Positions 28,279-36,440 of a stretch of 64,000 nt of DNA are shown in pieces (position 1 is the first letter of the stretch; each line of letters starts with the position of its first letter). The notes under the pieces were generated by a model that was not told where the DNA came from, did no database searches, and saw nothing but the letters and a program-made list of their open reading frames with translations. Source of the DNA: Pelomonas baiyunensis. GTDB lineage: Bacteria; Pseudomonadota; Gammaproteobacteria; Burkholderiales; Burkholderiaceae_C. The stretch lies in contig NZ_JBIGIB010000002.1 of the NCBI RefSeq assembly GCF_043555935.1, positions 310,001 through 374,000 of the forward strand, written 5' to 3'. The position numbers and the translations under genes were made by a program.

Positions 28279-29167
28279 GCTGGCCGCGTGGGTGTGCGCG
28301 CTGGGCTTGTCGGCGGCGCATGCGGCCGATGGCCCGACGCTCACCCGGGTGCGCGACACCGGCGTGATCGTCATCGGTTACCGGCCGGCGTCGCTGCCGT
28401 TTTCTTACCTGGATGCCCAGTTGCGCCCCACCGGCTACACGGTGGAGTTGTGCGACCGCATCGTGGGTGCCGTGCGCCAGAAACTGCAGTTGCCCGATTT
28501 GGAGGTGCGCCGCGTGGAGGTGGCCTCGGCCACGCGCATGCCGCTGGTCATCAACGGCACGCTGGACCTGGAATGCGGCATCACCACCCACACCGCCGAG
28601 CGGGCGCGCAGCCAAGCCTTCTCGTTGACCATCTTCGTGGCCGAGACCCGGCTCATGACGCGGGGCGGCGAGCGGGTGCGGGGCCTGTTTGACCTGCGCG
28701 GGCTGCCGGTGGCCTCCACCATCGGCACCACCAGCATCCAGCACCTGGCCAAGGTGAACGAGCAGCAGGGCCTGGGCATTCGCATCCTGGGTGGCTTGGA
28801 CGACCCGGAGGGCTTCCAGATGCTCAAGAGCGGCCGGGCTTCAGCCTTCCTGATGGACGACGTGTTGCTGCGCAGCTTGCTGGCGCAGCAAGGCCCGGGG
28901 GCGGATGACTACCGCATCTCCGACCAGGCGCTGACCGTGGAGCCCTACGCCATCGGCCTGAAGCGAGGCGACCCGCAGTTCAAGGCGCTGGTGGACGAGG
29001 TGCTGACGGGCCTGTACCGCAGCGGCGAAATCCACGCCATCTACCGCCGCTGGTTCGAGTCGCCCCTGCCGCCGTCGGGCCTGAACCTCAAGCTGCCGAT
29101 GAGCGCGGCCTTCCGGCGGGTGATTGCGAACCCGACGGATTCGCCAGACCCTGAGCGATATCGCTGA
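28256..29167 (+). CDS. Amino-acid ABC transporter periplasmic binding protein, family 3 (GltI-like)
   Basis: A 303-residue periplasmic protein with a signal peptide (LAAWVCALGLSAAHAADG, cleavage near residue 22) and the family 3 two-lobed fold: LTRVRDTGVIVIGYR, FSYLDAQLRPTGYTVEL, DLECGITTHTAERA and a C-terminal EIHAIYRRWF. The closest functional group is glutamate/aspartate-binding GltI, which shares the D-C/G-N-type ligand loop, but the ligand is not settled. The start overlaps rarA by 23 bases. No permease or ATPase genes accompany it. It converges on the DctD-like regulator, so it may be an orphan receptor for an amino-acid transporter elsewhere. Confidence 0.88.
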   Translation: MTPRLAVRLAAWVCALGLSAAHAADGPTLTRVRDTGVIVIGYRPASLPFSYLDAQLRPTGYTVELCDRIVGAVRQKLQLPDLEVRRVEVASATRMPLVINGTLDLECGITTHTAERARSQAFSLTIFVAETRLMTRGGERVRGLFDLRGLPVASTIGTTSIQHLAKVNEQQGLGIRILGGLDDPEGFQMLKSGRASAFLMDDVLLRSLLAQQGPGADDYRISDQALTVEPYAIGLKRGDPQFKALVDEVLTGLYRSGEIHAIYRRWFESPLPPSGLNLKLPMSAAFRRVIANPTDSPDPERYR

Positions 29168-29230
29168 ACGGAACGGCTCGCGGGCTGAGCCGCATTGCCG
29201 GCGTTCAGCCGGCGCAACCCGGGCGAGGGG

Positions 29231-30571
29231 TCAACGGAAGGCATCCAGCTGGATGCCATGCCGATTCAGCTTGTCGTACAGCGTCTTTCTTGGCGTGCCC
29301 AGCAGCTCCATCGCGGCGGGCACCTTGCCGCCGCAGCGGCGCAGGGCCTGTTCGATCAACGTCTTCTCGATCAGGTCCATCTGTTTGGCCAGGGGCAGGC
29401 TGGGCAGGGCCTGCAGCGCGGCTTGGGGGTCCAGGTCGTCCAGCGCGAGCACAAAGCGGTCTGCCGCGTTGCGGATCTCGCGCACGTTGCCGGGCCAGTC
29501 GTGCGCCATCAACTCGCGGAGCTTTTCAGGCGTCAGCTCCGGGGCGGTGCGTTCGTAGCGGGCGCAGGCCTGGGTCACGAAGTGCTCGAACAACAGCGGG
29601 ATGTCCTCGCGCCGCTCACGCAGCGGCGGCAGGTTCAGCGTGGCGATGTTGAGCCGGTAGTACAGGTCGTTGCGGAACTCGTTGCGCTGCGCCTGCTCCC
29701 GCAGGTCGCCCTTGCTGGCGGCGATGAAGCGCACATTGACCGGCAGCTCCTCGTTGGAGCCCAGGCGCTCGATGCGGCGCTCCTGCAGCACGCGCAGCAG
29801 CTTGATCTGCAACGCGATGGGCATGGTTTCAATCTCGTCCAGCAGCAGCGTGCCGCCGTTGGCGTGTTCGATCTTGCCGATGCGGCGCTTGGCCGCACTC
29901 GTGAACGAGCCGGGCTCGTGGCCGAAGAGTTCGCTCTCGAACAGCGCCTCGGGCAGGCCGCCGCAGTTGATGGCGACGAAATGCCGGTCACGGCGCGGGC
30001 TTTGGTCATGCAGGCAGCGGGCCACCAGTTCTTTGCCGGTGCCGGTCTCACCGACGATGAGCACATCGGCCGAGGTGCCCGCCAGGTTCAGCACCTGGCG
30101 GCGCAGTTGCTGCATGGCCGGGCTTTGCCCCAGCAGTGCGGCCTCGATGCCACTGGCGCGCTGCAGCTGGGCGCGCATTTCGTCGGCCGAGTGCCGCAGC
30201 GTGCGCAGGTCCAGCGCCCGCCGCGCAACGTCGATCAGCCGCTCGGGCGCGAAGGGCTTCTCGATGAAGTCGTAGGCCCCGGCGCGCATGGACTGCACTG
30301 CCATGGCCACGTCGCCATGCGCGGTGATGAGGATGGTGGGAATGCCGGCGTCGGTGGCCTGCACATGGGCGAGCAGGGCGCGGCCGTCCATGCCGGGCAG
30401 GCGCACATCGGTGATGACGATGATGGGTGCGCCCGGTTGGATGTGGGGCAGGGCTTCTTCTGCGCTGCGGCAGGGAACGACCGTGAAGCCCTCCAGCTCC
30501 AGCGTTTGCGTGAGGCTCACGCGCACCGGCAGGTCGTCTTCGACGAACACCACCTTGTAGCCCTCAAACAT
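29231..30571 (-). CDS. Sigma-54-dependent response regulator, DctD-like
   Basis: A 446-residue NtrC-class activator with a receiver domain (phospho-acceptor Asp55 in VITDVRLPG), an AAA+ domain (Walker A GETGTGKE near residue 174, Walker B GGTLLLDEIE near 243) and a C-terminal Fis-type helix-turn-helix (KVPAAMELLGTPRKTLYDKL). The sigma-54 contact loop at residues 221-226 reads GSFTSA instead of the canonical GAFTGA. The ATG at 30571 begins MFEGYKVVFVEDD. It overlaps the kinase gene by 8 bases. Its probable target is the sigma-54 promoter at 32681-32695, ahead of livHMGF. DctD of rhizobia regulates C4-dicarboxylate uptake; AauR of pseudomonads, a relative, regulates acidic amino-acid uptake. 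Confidence 0.93.
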   Translation of the reverse strand: MFEGYKVVFVEDDLPVRVSLTQTLELEGFTVVPCRSAEEALPHIQPGAPIIVITDVRLPGMDGRALLAHVQATDAGIPTILITAHGDVAMAVQSMRAGAYDFIEKPFAPERLIDVARRALDLRTLRHSADEMRAQLQRASGIEAALLGQSPAMQQLRRQVLNLAGTSADVLIVGETGTGKELVARCLHDQSPRRDRHFVAINCGGLPEALFESELFGHEPGSFTSAAKRRIGKIEHANGGTLLLDEIETMPIALQIKLLRVLQERRIERLGSNEELPVNVRFIAASKGDLREQAQRNEFRNDLYYRLNIATLNLPPLRERREDIPLLFEHFVTQACARYERTAPELTPEKLRELMAHDWPGNVREIRNAADRFVLALDDLDPQAALQALPSLPLAKQMDLIEKTLIEQALRRCGGKVPAAMELLGTPRKTLYDKLNRHGIQLDAFR

Positions 30572-32480
30572 CGTGTGTCTCCGGTGTGGCCGTCCAGGTG
30601 TCCACGGCCAGGTCGAACTCAAAACTCATGCCCCTCAGCTCGCCGGTCGCGCGCTCGGCGCGCAGGGTGCCGCCCATTTCGTGCACGATCTTGGCCGAGA
30701 TCACCAGCCCCAGGCCCAGCCCTTCGCCGGCGGGTTTGGTGGTGAAGAAGGGTTCGAACAGGCGCGGCAGGTCGGCGTCGCTCACGCCGGGGCCGCTGTC
30801 TTGCACGCGCACGCGGGCACGGCGGCCTTGGTCCAGCGCGTCCACGGCCACGTGCAGCTGCCGCACCGGTTCGTGCTGCATGGCGTCCAGCGCGTTGCCG
30901 ATCAGGTTCACCAGCACCTGCTCCAGCCGATTGCCATCGGCCAACACGCGCAGGCCGGCGGGCAGGTCGAGCTGGGCGTGCACGTCCAGGCTGCGGCTGC
31001 GGTGCTCCAGCAGCAGCAGCGCGTTGCGCACGCAGTCCAGCAGCAGCACTTGGCCGGCCACCGGCTCGTCGGCCTTGCGGGCAAAGCTCTTGAGCTGGCG
31101 CGTGATGCGGCTCATGCGCTCGACCATGTCGTCCATGATCTGCAGGTTGCTGGCCACCGCGTCGGTGCGGCCGCCCTCCAACAGGCGGATCGAGTTGCGA
31201 GCCAGGGCGCGCAGCGCGGTGAGCGGTTGGTTGACCTCGTGCGACAAGCCGGCCGACATTTGACCCAGCACGGCCAGCTTGCTGGCTTGCAGCAACTCGC
31301 CTTCGGTCTGCAGGCGCTGGGCGATCTGGGTCTTGAGGGCGTCGTTGGTCTGGCGCAGTTCGGCGGTGCGGCTGTCCACCAATTGCTCCAACTGGGCATG
31401 GGCTTCCCGCAGGGCTGCCTGCGCCTGGGTGAGTTGGTGCAAGGCGCGCCGGCGCGACGACAGGTACAGCACCAACAGCCCGATGCTGGCGCCGAAGGCT
31501 GCGCCGCCCCAGGCCGCGTACTGGGCGCGTTGCCGCACTTCGGTCAGGTCGGACAGCGCCACCAGGCGCAGCCCCAGCGGCAGGATCTGGCGCTGCTGGG
31601 CCAGCATCGGCTTGGCGGCCGTGGCGGGGGCTGGGCCGCCCGGAGGCGGCACGGCGAGCTTGACCTGCTGGCCTTGGTGCACCTCCAGCGTGGCGGGCAA
31701 CTCGAGGTCGGGGCCGATGGCCTGCGGGTAGCGGGCACTGGCCTCCAGGGCCTTGCGGCGGGACGGGTCGGCATGGTCCAGCACGGCGTATTTCCAGGCC
31801 TGCACCGAGCTCATGATGACCACATCCTGCTCGTCGGCCACCAGGATGCGTTCGCCTTGCGAGCGCAGGCCCAGGTCCACCCAGGTCGCTTCCAGCGGCG
31901 CGAGGTTGAAGCGCACCACCACCACGCCCGCCACCGCGTTGGACTGCCGCAGCGGGTGCAGCAGGTAAAAGTCTGTGCTGCCGGTGTGCGGATCGGCCGC
32001 GAAGAAGTGCACCCGCCCTTGCGCCACCGCCTCGGCCAGGCGCACCGGCGGCGTGAGCGGTTCACTGGCGGCCAGCACTTCGCCTTGCGGGGTGGCCACA
32101 AAAATCTGGTGTGTGCCGGCCCGCACGTTCACCCGGGCCAGCATTTGGTGCGCGGCCTGGCGGGCCGCCTCGTCGCCCGGGCTTTGCATCAAGGTTTGCA
32201 GCGTGGGCGCGATGGCCAGCAGGCTGGGCAGCGACGCATGGCGGCCCAATTCGGCGGCCAGGTTGGAGGCGTACAGCTCCAGCCGTTCGGTGCTGAGTGC
32301 AGACAGCTGGTCGCGCCCGCTGCGCTCGCTGATGCGGTGCGCCAACGCAAACCCCAGCAGCATCAGCAGGCCGGTGAGGAAGAAATGAAAGCTCGGTCGG
32401 CTCAACAGCCGGAGCAGGCGCAGCGCGCGGGGGCGGAGAGGGTCAGACGCAACCATGTCGGGGCCACGTAGTGTGCCCAT
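30564..32480 (-). CDS. Sensor histidine kinase, DctB-like
   Basis: A 638-residue inner-membrane kinase. TM1 lies near residues 32-50, a large periplasmic double-Cache-like sensor domain spans about 55-325 (with FLLHPLRQSNAVAGVVVVRFN), TM2 lies near 335-352, then a coiled linker and HisKA with GQMSAGLSHEVNQPLTALRA (phospho-His near 437), N box VNLIGNALDAM, and G boxes DSGPGVSD and GEGLGLGL. This layout is that of DctB, which senses C4-dicarboxylates. The gene is divergent from livH across 272 bases and precedes its regulator with overlap. It could sense dicarboxylates or amino acids such as glutamate. Confidence 0.92.
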   Translation of the reverse strand: MGTLRGPDMVASDPLRPRALRLLRLLSRPSFHFFLTGLLMLLGFALAHRISERSGRDQLSALSTERLELYASNLAAELGRHASLPSLLAIAPTLQTLMQSPGDEAARQAAHQMLARVNVRAGTHQIFVATPQGEVLAASEPLTPPVRLAEAVAQGRVHFFAADPHTGSTDFYLLHPLRQSNAVAGVVVVRFNLAPLEATWVDLGLRSQGERILVADEQDVVIMSSVQAWKYAVLDHADPSRRKALEASARYPQAIGPDLELPATLEVHQGQQVKLAVPPPGGPAPATAAKPMLAQQRQILPLGLRLVALSDLTEVRQRAQYAAWGGAAFGASIGLLVLYLSSRRRALHQLTQAQAALREAHAQLEQLVDSRTAELRQTNDALKTQIAQRLQTEGELLQASKLAVLGQMSAGLSHEVNQPLTALRALARNSIRLLEGGRTDAVASNLQIMDDMVERMSRITRQLKSFARKADEPVAGQVLLLDCVRNALLLLEHRSRSLDVHAQLDLPAGLRVLADGNRLEQVLVNLIGNALDAMQHEPVRQLHVAVDALDQGRRARVRVQDSGPGVSDADLPRLFEPFFTTKPAGEGLGLGLVISAKIVHEMGGTLRAERATGELRGMSFEFDLAVDTWTATPETHDV

Positions 32481-32531
32481 GGTGCGCCAGCGTTGACAGG
32501 TGCGAATGCGGTTTTTTCGGCCCTGGCGAAG

Positions 32532-32569
32532 AACCGCCCGCGGCGTGTGCGGTTTGTGCGGATTTCCGC
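32532..32569. promoter_or_regulatory. Candidate upstream activator sites for the sigma-54 promoter
   Basis: AACCGC-N11-GCGGTT (32532-32554) and GCGGA-TT-TCCGC (32558-32569) are adjacent inverted repeats, 110-150 bases upstream of the -24/-12 element, at the distance expected for NtrC-type enhancer binding. A further imperfect stem with GCGGTT lies at 32509-32537. Confidence 0.4.
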
Positions 32570-32680
32570 CCAGTTTCAGTGGGGCGACACTCGTGATTTC
32601 TGTCCTTGACCACCCGCGTGGGTCGCATCAAACGCTTGGCGGTTTGGAACCGTCGGTGAATACCCTTGAAACGCCAGGAT

Positions 32681-32695
32681 TGGCACGAGGGTTGC
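32681..32695 (+). promoter_or_regulatory. Sigma-54 (-24/-12) promoter of livHMGF
   Basis: TGGCACGAGGGTTGC matches the sigma-54 consensus TGGCAC-N5-TTGC with correct GG-to-GC spacing. It lies 58 bases before the livH ATG, pointing toward livH. A gene for a sigma-54 activator and its kinase is divergent, which greatly strengthens the assignment. Confidence 0.82.
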
Positions 32696-32752
32696 GATTT
32701 ATGACGGGTCGCGTGGCGCATGCTGCGCCCAACAAACCCTTCTGGAGCCCTC

Positions 32753-33676
32753 ATGGAGACTCTGATTCAACAGATCATCAACGGCCTGGTGCTGGGGAGC
32801 ATGTATGCCCTCGTCGCCCTGGGTTACACGATGGTCTACGGCATCATCAACCTCATCAATTTCGCCCACGGCGAAATCCTCATGGTCGGCGCCATGGTCA
32901 GCTGGACGCTGGTCACCGCGCTGGCGGATTCCGGGCTGCCGGGCTGGCTGCTCATGATCATCGGGTTGGCGGCCGCCATCGTGGTGTGTGCGGTGCTGAA
33001 CTACTCGGTGGAGAAGATCGCGTACCGCCCCTTGCGCAACGCGCCGCGTCTGGCCCCGCTGATCACGGCCATGGGCATGTCGCTGCTGCTGCAGGTGCTG
33101 GCCATGATCATCTGGAAGCCCAATCCCAAGCCCTTCCCGCTGCTGCTGCCCACCACGCCGTTCGACCTCGGCGGCCCGGTGATCACGGTCACGCAGTGCC
33201 TGATCCTGGGGCTGACGGTCGCCATCCTGGCGGCGCTGATGTACCTCGTGAACTACACCAAGCTGGGCCGCGCGATGCGCGCCACGGCGGAGAACCCGCG
33301 CGTGGCCGGGCTCATGGGTGTGAAGCCGGACTTCATCATCTCCACCACCTTCGTCATCGGCGCCGCCCTGGCGGCCGTGGCCGGCCTGATGTGGGCGGCC
33401 AACTACGGCACCGTGCAGCACACCATGGGCTTCATGCCCGGTCTGAAGGCCTTCACGGCTGCGGTGCTGGGCGGCATCGGCAACCTGGCGGGTGCAGTGG
33501 TGGGCGGCGTGCTGCTGGGCTTGATCGAAGCCATCGGCGCCGGCTACCTCGGTGACCTGACCGGCGGTGTGCTGGGCAGCCATTACGCCGACATCTTTGC
33601 CTTCGTGGCCTTGATCCTCGTGCTGACGCTGCGCCCCTCGGGCCTGCTCGGCGAGCGTGTGGCCGACCGCGCCTGA
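32753..33676 (+). CDS. livH: Branched-chain amino-acid ABC transporter permease LivH
   Basis: A 307-residue inner-membrane permease with about eight to nine helices. The start, METLIQQIINGLVLGSMYAL, and the motif LINFAHGEILMVGAM near residue 35 are diagnostic of LivH. The EAA-like cytoplasmic loop is within GRAMRATAENPRVAGLMGV near residue 175. TCTGGAG ahead of the ATG at 32753 gives the ribosome site. First gene of livHMGF, preceded by a sigma-54 promoter. Confidence 0.96.
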   Translation: METLIQQIINGLVLGSMYALVALGYTMVYGIINLINFAHGEILMVGAMVSWTLVTALADSGLPGWLLMIIGLAAAIVVCAVLNYSVEKIAYRPLRNAPRLAPLITAMGMSLLLQVLAMIIWKPNPKPFPLLLPTTPFDLGGPVITVTQCLILGLTVAILAALMYLVNYTKLGRAMRATAENPRVAGLMGVKPDFIISTTFVIGAALAAVAGLMWAANYGTVQHTMGFMPGLKAFTAAVLGGIGNLAGAVVGGVLLGLIEAIGAGYLGDLTGGVLGSHYADIFAFVALILVLTLRPSGLLGERVADRA

Positions 33677-33689
33677 ACGGAGCCCTGAC

Positions 33690-34772
33690 ATGCAATCCAA
33701 GAAACTCTTCACCTTCCTGGCGGCGGCCGTGGGCCTGCTGCTGGTGCCGCTGTTTGCGCAGCAGCTGGGCAACGGCCCGGTGCGCATCATCGACCTGGCG
33801 CTGCTTTACGTGCTGCTGGCCCTGGGCCTGAACATCGTGGTGGGCTACGCCGGTCTGCTGGACCTGGGCTACGTCGCGTTCTACGCGGTGGGTGCCTACA
33901 TGTTCGCGCTGCTCTCCAGCCCGCACCTGGCCGAGAACTTCGAGAACATCCTGGCGGCGTTCCCGAACGGCCTGCATTCGCCAATCTGGCTGGTCATCCC
34001 GATGGCCGCAGGCTTGGCGGCGCTGTTCGGCGTGGTGCTGGGTGCCCCGACGCTGAAGCTGCGCGGCGACTACCTGGCCATCGTGACGCTGGGCTTCGGC
34101 GAAATCATCCGGGTGTTCATGAACAACCTGGAGTACCCGCTCAACATCACCAACGGCCCGCGCGGCATCGGCCAGATCGACTCCTTCCACTTCTTCGGGG
34201 TGGACCTGGGCAAGTCGCTGGAGGTGTTCGGCTTCACGCTGCCCTCGGTCACGCTGTACTACTACCTGTTCCTGGCGCTCGTGGTCATCAGCGTGATCAT
34301 TTGCTATCGCCTGGAGCAGTCGCGCATTGGCCGCGCCTGGATGGCGATTCGTGAAGACGAAATCGCGGCCAAGGCCATGGGCATCAACACCCGCAACCTG
34401 AAGCTGCTGGCCTTCGGCATGGGCGCCACGTTTGGCGGTGTTGCGGGCTCGATGTTCGCGAGCTTCCAGGGCTTCGTCTCGCCTGAGTCGTTCAGCCTGC
34501 AAGAGTCGGTCATGATCGTTGCGATGGTGGTGCTTGGCGGCATCGGCCACATCCCGGGCGTCATCCTGGGCGCGCTGATGCTGTCGGCGCTGCCGGAAGT
34601 GCTGCGCTACGTGGCCGGTGACATCCAGAGCATGACCGGCGGCCGCATCGACGCCTCCATCCTGCGCCAGCTGCTGGTGGCGCTGGCCATGATCGCCATC
34701 ATGCTGATCCGCCCGCGCGGCCTGTGGCCGTCGCCCGAGCACGGCAAGTCTGCCCCCACCCCCGTGAAGTGA
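33690..34772 (+). CDS. livM: Branched-chain amino-acid ABC transporter permease LivM
   Basis: A 360-residue permease partner of LivH with about ten helices; it contains LGLNIVVGYAGLLDLGYVAF near residue 45, a LivM hallmark, and the coupling loop RIGRAWMAIREDEIAAKAMG near 215. It starts 14 bases after livH. The C-terminal RGLWP segment is conserved in LivM. Confidence 0.96.
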   Translation: MQSKKLFTFLAAAVGLLLVPLFAQQLGNGPVRIIDLALLYVLLALGLNIVVGYAGLLDLGYVAFYAVGAYMFALLSSPHLAENFENILAAFPNGLHSPIWLVIPMAAGLAALFGVVLGAPTLKLRGDYLAIVTLGFGEIIRVFMNNLEYPLNITNGPRGIGQIDSFHFFGVDLGKSLEVFGFTLPSVTLYYYLFLALVVISVIICYRLEQSRIGRAWMAIREDEIAAKAMGINTRNLKLLAFGMGATFGGVAGSMFASFQGFVSPESFSLQESVMIVAMVVLGGIGHIPGVILGALMLSALPEVLRYVAGDIQSMTGGRIDASILRQLLVALAMIAIMLIRPRGLWPSPEHGKSAPTPVK

Positions 34773-34785
34773 GGAGGCCCGCACC

Positions 34786-35571
34786 ATGAGCACTCAAGAC
34801 AACATCGTTCTCAACGTCAGCGGCGCGTCCAAGCGCTTCGGCGGCGTGCAAGCCCTGTCCGACGTCGGCATCCAGATCCGCCGCGGTCAGGTCTATGGCC
34901 TGATCGGCCCCAACGGCGCTGGCAAAACCACGTTCTTCAACGTCATCACCGGCCTGTACACCCCCGACGGCGGCAGCTTCTCGCTGGGCGGCACGCCCTA
35001 CAAGCCGCAGGCGGTGCACCAGGTGGCCAAGGCCGGCATTGCGCGCACGTTCCAGAACATCCGTTTGTTCGCGGAAATGACCGCCATCGAAAACGTGATG
35101 GTGGGGCGGCACATCCGCACCCAGTCGGGCTTGCTCGGCGCTGTGTTGCGCACGCCCGCATTCAAGGCCGAGGAGGCCGCCATCCGCGCCCGCGCACAGG
35201 AGCTGCTGGATTACGTCGGCATCGGCAAGTACGCCGAGTTCAAGGCCCGCACGCTGAGCTATGGCGACCAGCGCCGCCTGGAGATTGCACGCGCCCTGGC
35301 CACCGACCCGCAGCTGATCGCGCTGGACGAACCGGCCGCTGGCATGAACGCCACCGAAAAGGTGGTGCTGCGGGAGCTGATCGACCGCATCCGCAAGGAC
35401 GGCCGCACCATCTTGCTGATCGAACACGACGTGAAGCTGGTGATGGGCCTGTGCGACCGCGTGACCGTGCTGGACTACGGCAAGCAGATCGCCGAAGGCA
35501 CGCCGGCCGAGGTGCAGAGCAACGAGAAGGTGATCGAGGCCTACCTGGGCGCCGGTCACAAGGCCCACTGA
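34786..35571 (+). CDS. livG: Branched-chain amino-acid ABC transporter ATPase LivG
   Basis: A 261-residue ATP-binding subunit with Walker A GPNGAGKTTFFN near residue 43, the signature in LSYGDQRRLEIARALA near 157, and Walker B LIALDEPAAGMN near 178. The signature reads LSYGDQ rather than LSGGQ, as in other LivG proteins. It follows livM by 13 bases with AGGAGG ahead of the ATG. Confidence 0.96.
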   Translation: MSTQDNIVLNVSGASKRFGGVQALSDVGIQIRRGQVYGLIGPNGAGKTTFFNVITGLYTPDGGSFSLGGTPYKPQAVHQVAKAGIARTFQNIRLFAEMTAIENVMVGRHIRTQSGLLGAVLRTPAFKAEEAAIRARAQELLDYVGIGKYAEFKARTLSYGDQRRLEIARALATDPQLIALDEPAAGMNATEKVVLRELIDRIRKDGRTILLIEHDVKLVMGLCDRVTVLDYGKQIAEGTPAEVQSNEKVIEAYLGAGHKAH

Positions 35572-35588
35572 CCCCGCGGAACCAAGAC

Positions 35589-36311
35589 ATGACTCAAGTG
35601 AAGCAAACCCTGCTCAAGGTCAGCGGCCTGAAGGTGGCCTACGGCGGCATCCAGGCCGTCAAGGGCGTCAACTTCGAGGTGCGCGAGGGCGAACTGGTGT
35701 CGCTCATCGGCGCCAACGGCGCGGGCAAAACCACCACGCTGAAGGCCGTCACTGGCCTGCAGCCCATTGCTGCAGGCGAGGTCACCTACCTCGGCGAGCC
35801 CATCAAGGGCAAGGGCGCCTGGGACCTGGCCAAGAAGGGCTTGGTGATGGTGCCGGAAGGCCGTGGCACGTTCACACGCATGACCATCGTCGAGAACCTG
35901 CAGATGGGCGCCTACAACCGCAACGACGGTGAGATCGAGGCCGACATCGACAAGGTCTTCGCGCTGTTCCCGCGCCTGAAGGAGCGTGCCAAGCAACTGG
36001 CCGGCACCATGTCGGGCGGTGAGCAGCAGATGCTGGCCATGGGTCGCGCGCTGATGGCCCGCCCCAAGGTGCTGTTGCTGGACGAGCCTTCCATGGGCCT
36101 GTCGCCCATCATGGTCGACAAGATCTTCGAGGTCGTGAACGACATCCACCAGCAAGGCGTCACCATCCTGCTCGTCGAGCAGAACGCCAGCCGTGCGCTG
36201 CAACTGGCCAACCGAGGCTACGTGATGGAGTCGGGCGAGGTCACGATGGACGGCGAGGGTCAGGCCCTGCTGAACGACCCGAAGGTGCGTGCTGCCTACC
36301 TGGGCGAGTAA
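35589..36311 (+). CDS. livF: Branched-chain amino-acid ABC transporter ATPase LivF
   Basis: A 240-residue second ATPase: Walker A GANGAGKTTTLKAV near residue 43, GRGTFTRMTIVENLQMGAY (Q-loop region) near 95, signature MSGGEQQMLAMGRALM near 142 and Walker B LLLDEPSMGLSP near 165. Together with LivG it powers LivHM. No LivK/LivJ binding-protein gene accompanies the cluster, so the receptor must be encoded elsewhere. It is last in the operon before a REP-like element and terminator. Confidence 0.96.
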   Translation: MTQVKQTLLKVSGLKVAYGGIQAVKGVNFEVREGELVSLIGANGAGKTTTLKAVTGLQPIAAGEVTYLGEPIKGKGAWDLAKKGLVMVPEGRGTFTRMTIVENLQMGAYNRNDGEIEADIDKVFALFPRLKERAKQLAGTMSGGEQQMLAMGRALMARPKVLLLDEPSMGLSPIMVDKIFEVVNDIHQQGVTILLVEQNASRALQLANRGYVMESGEVTMDGEGQALLNDPKVRAAYLGE

Positions 36312-36324
36312 ACAGCCCACCCCC

Positions 36325-36393
36325 GAGGCGCTCACGCGCCTCCCCCTCAAGGGGGCGCCGCCAGTGGCCTGGCAAAGCCAGTTCCACGGCGGC
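36325..36393. repeat. REP-like cruciform repeat
   Basis: Three nested stems in a row: GAGGCGC-TCAC-GCGCCTC (36325-36342), CCCCC-TCAA-GGGGG (36342-36355) and a long imperfect stem GCCGCC...GGCGGC with inner GTGG/CCAC and CTGGC-AAA-GCCAG (36357-36393). The wording and layout resemble dispersed intergenic elements that I recall from Comamonadaceae genomes, but copy number cannot be counted here. Confidence 0.55.
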
Positions 36394-36404
36394 TGCTGGA
36401 TGAA

Positions 36405-36435
36405 AAAACGCCCGGCACTGCCGGGCGTTTTGCTT
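36405..36435. terminator. Bidirectional rho-independent terminator after livF
   Basis: AAAACGCCCGGC and GCCGGGCGTTTT form a perfect 12-bp stem with an ACT loop, flanked by A- and T-runs, between the convergent livF and dehydrogenase genes. Confidence 0.9.
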
Positions 36436-36440
36436 GAAGG

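Noticed and set aside
30573..32471. Plus-strand open frame opposite the DctB-like kinase
   Set aside because: Shadow of the kinase frame; the protein has no domain and no ribosome site.
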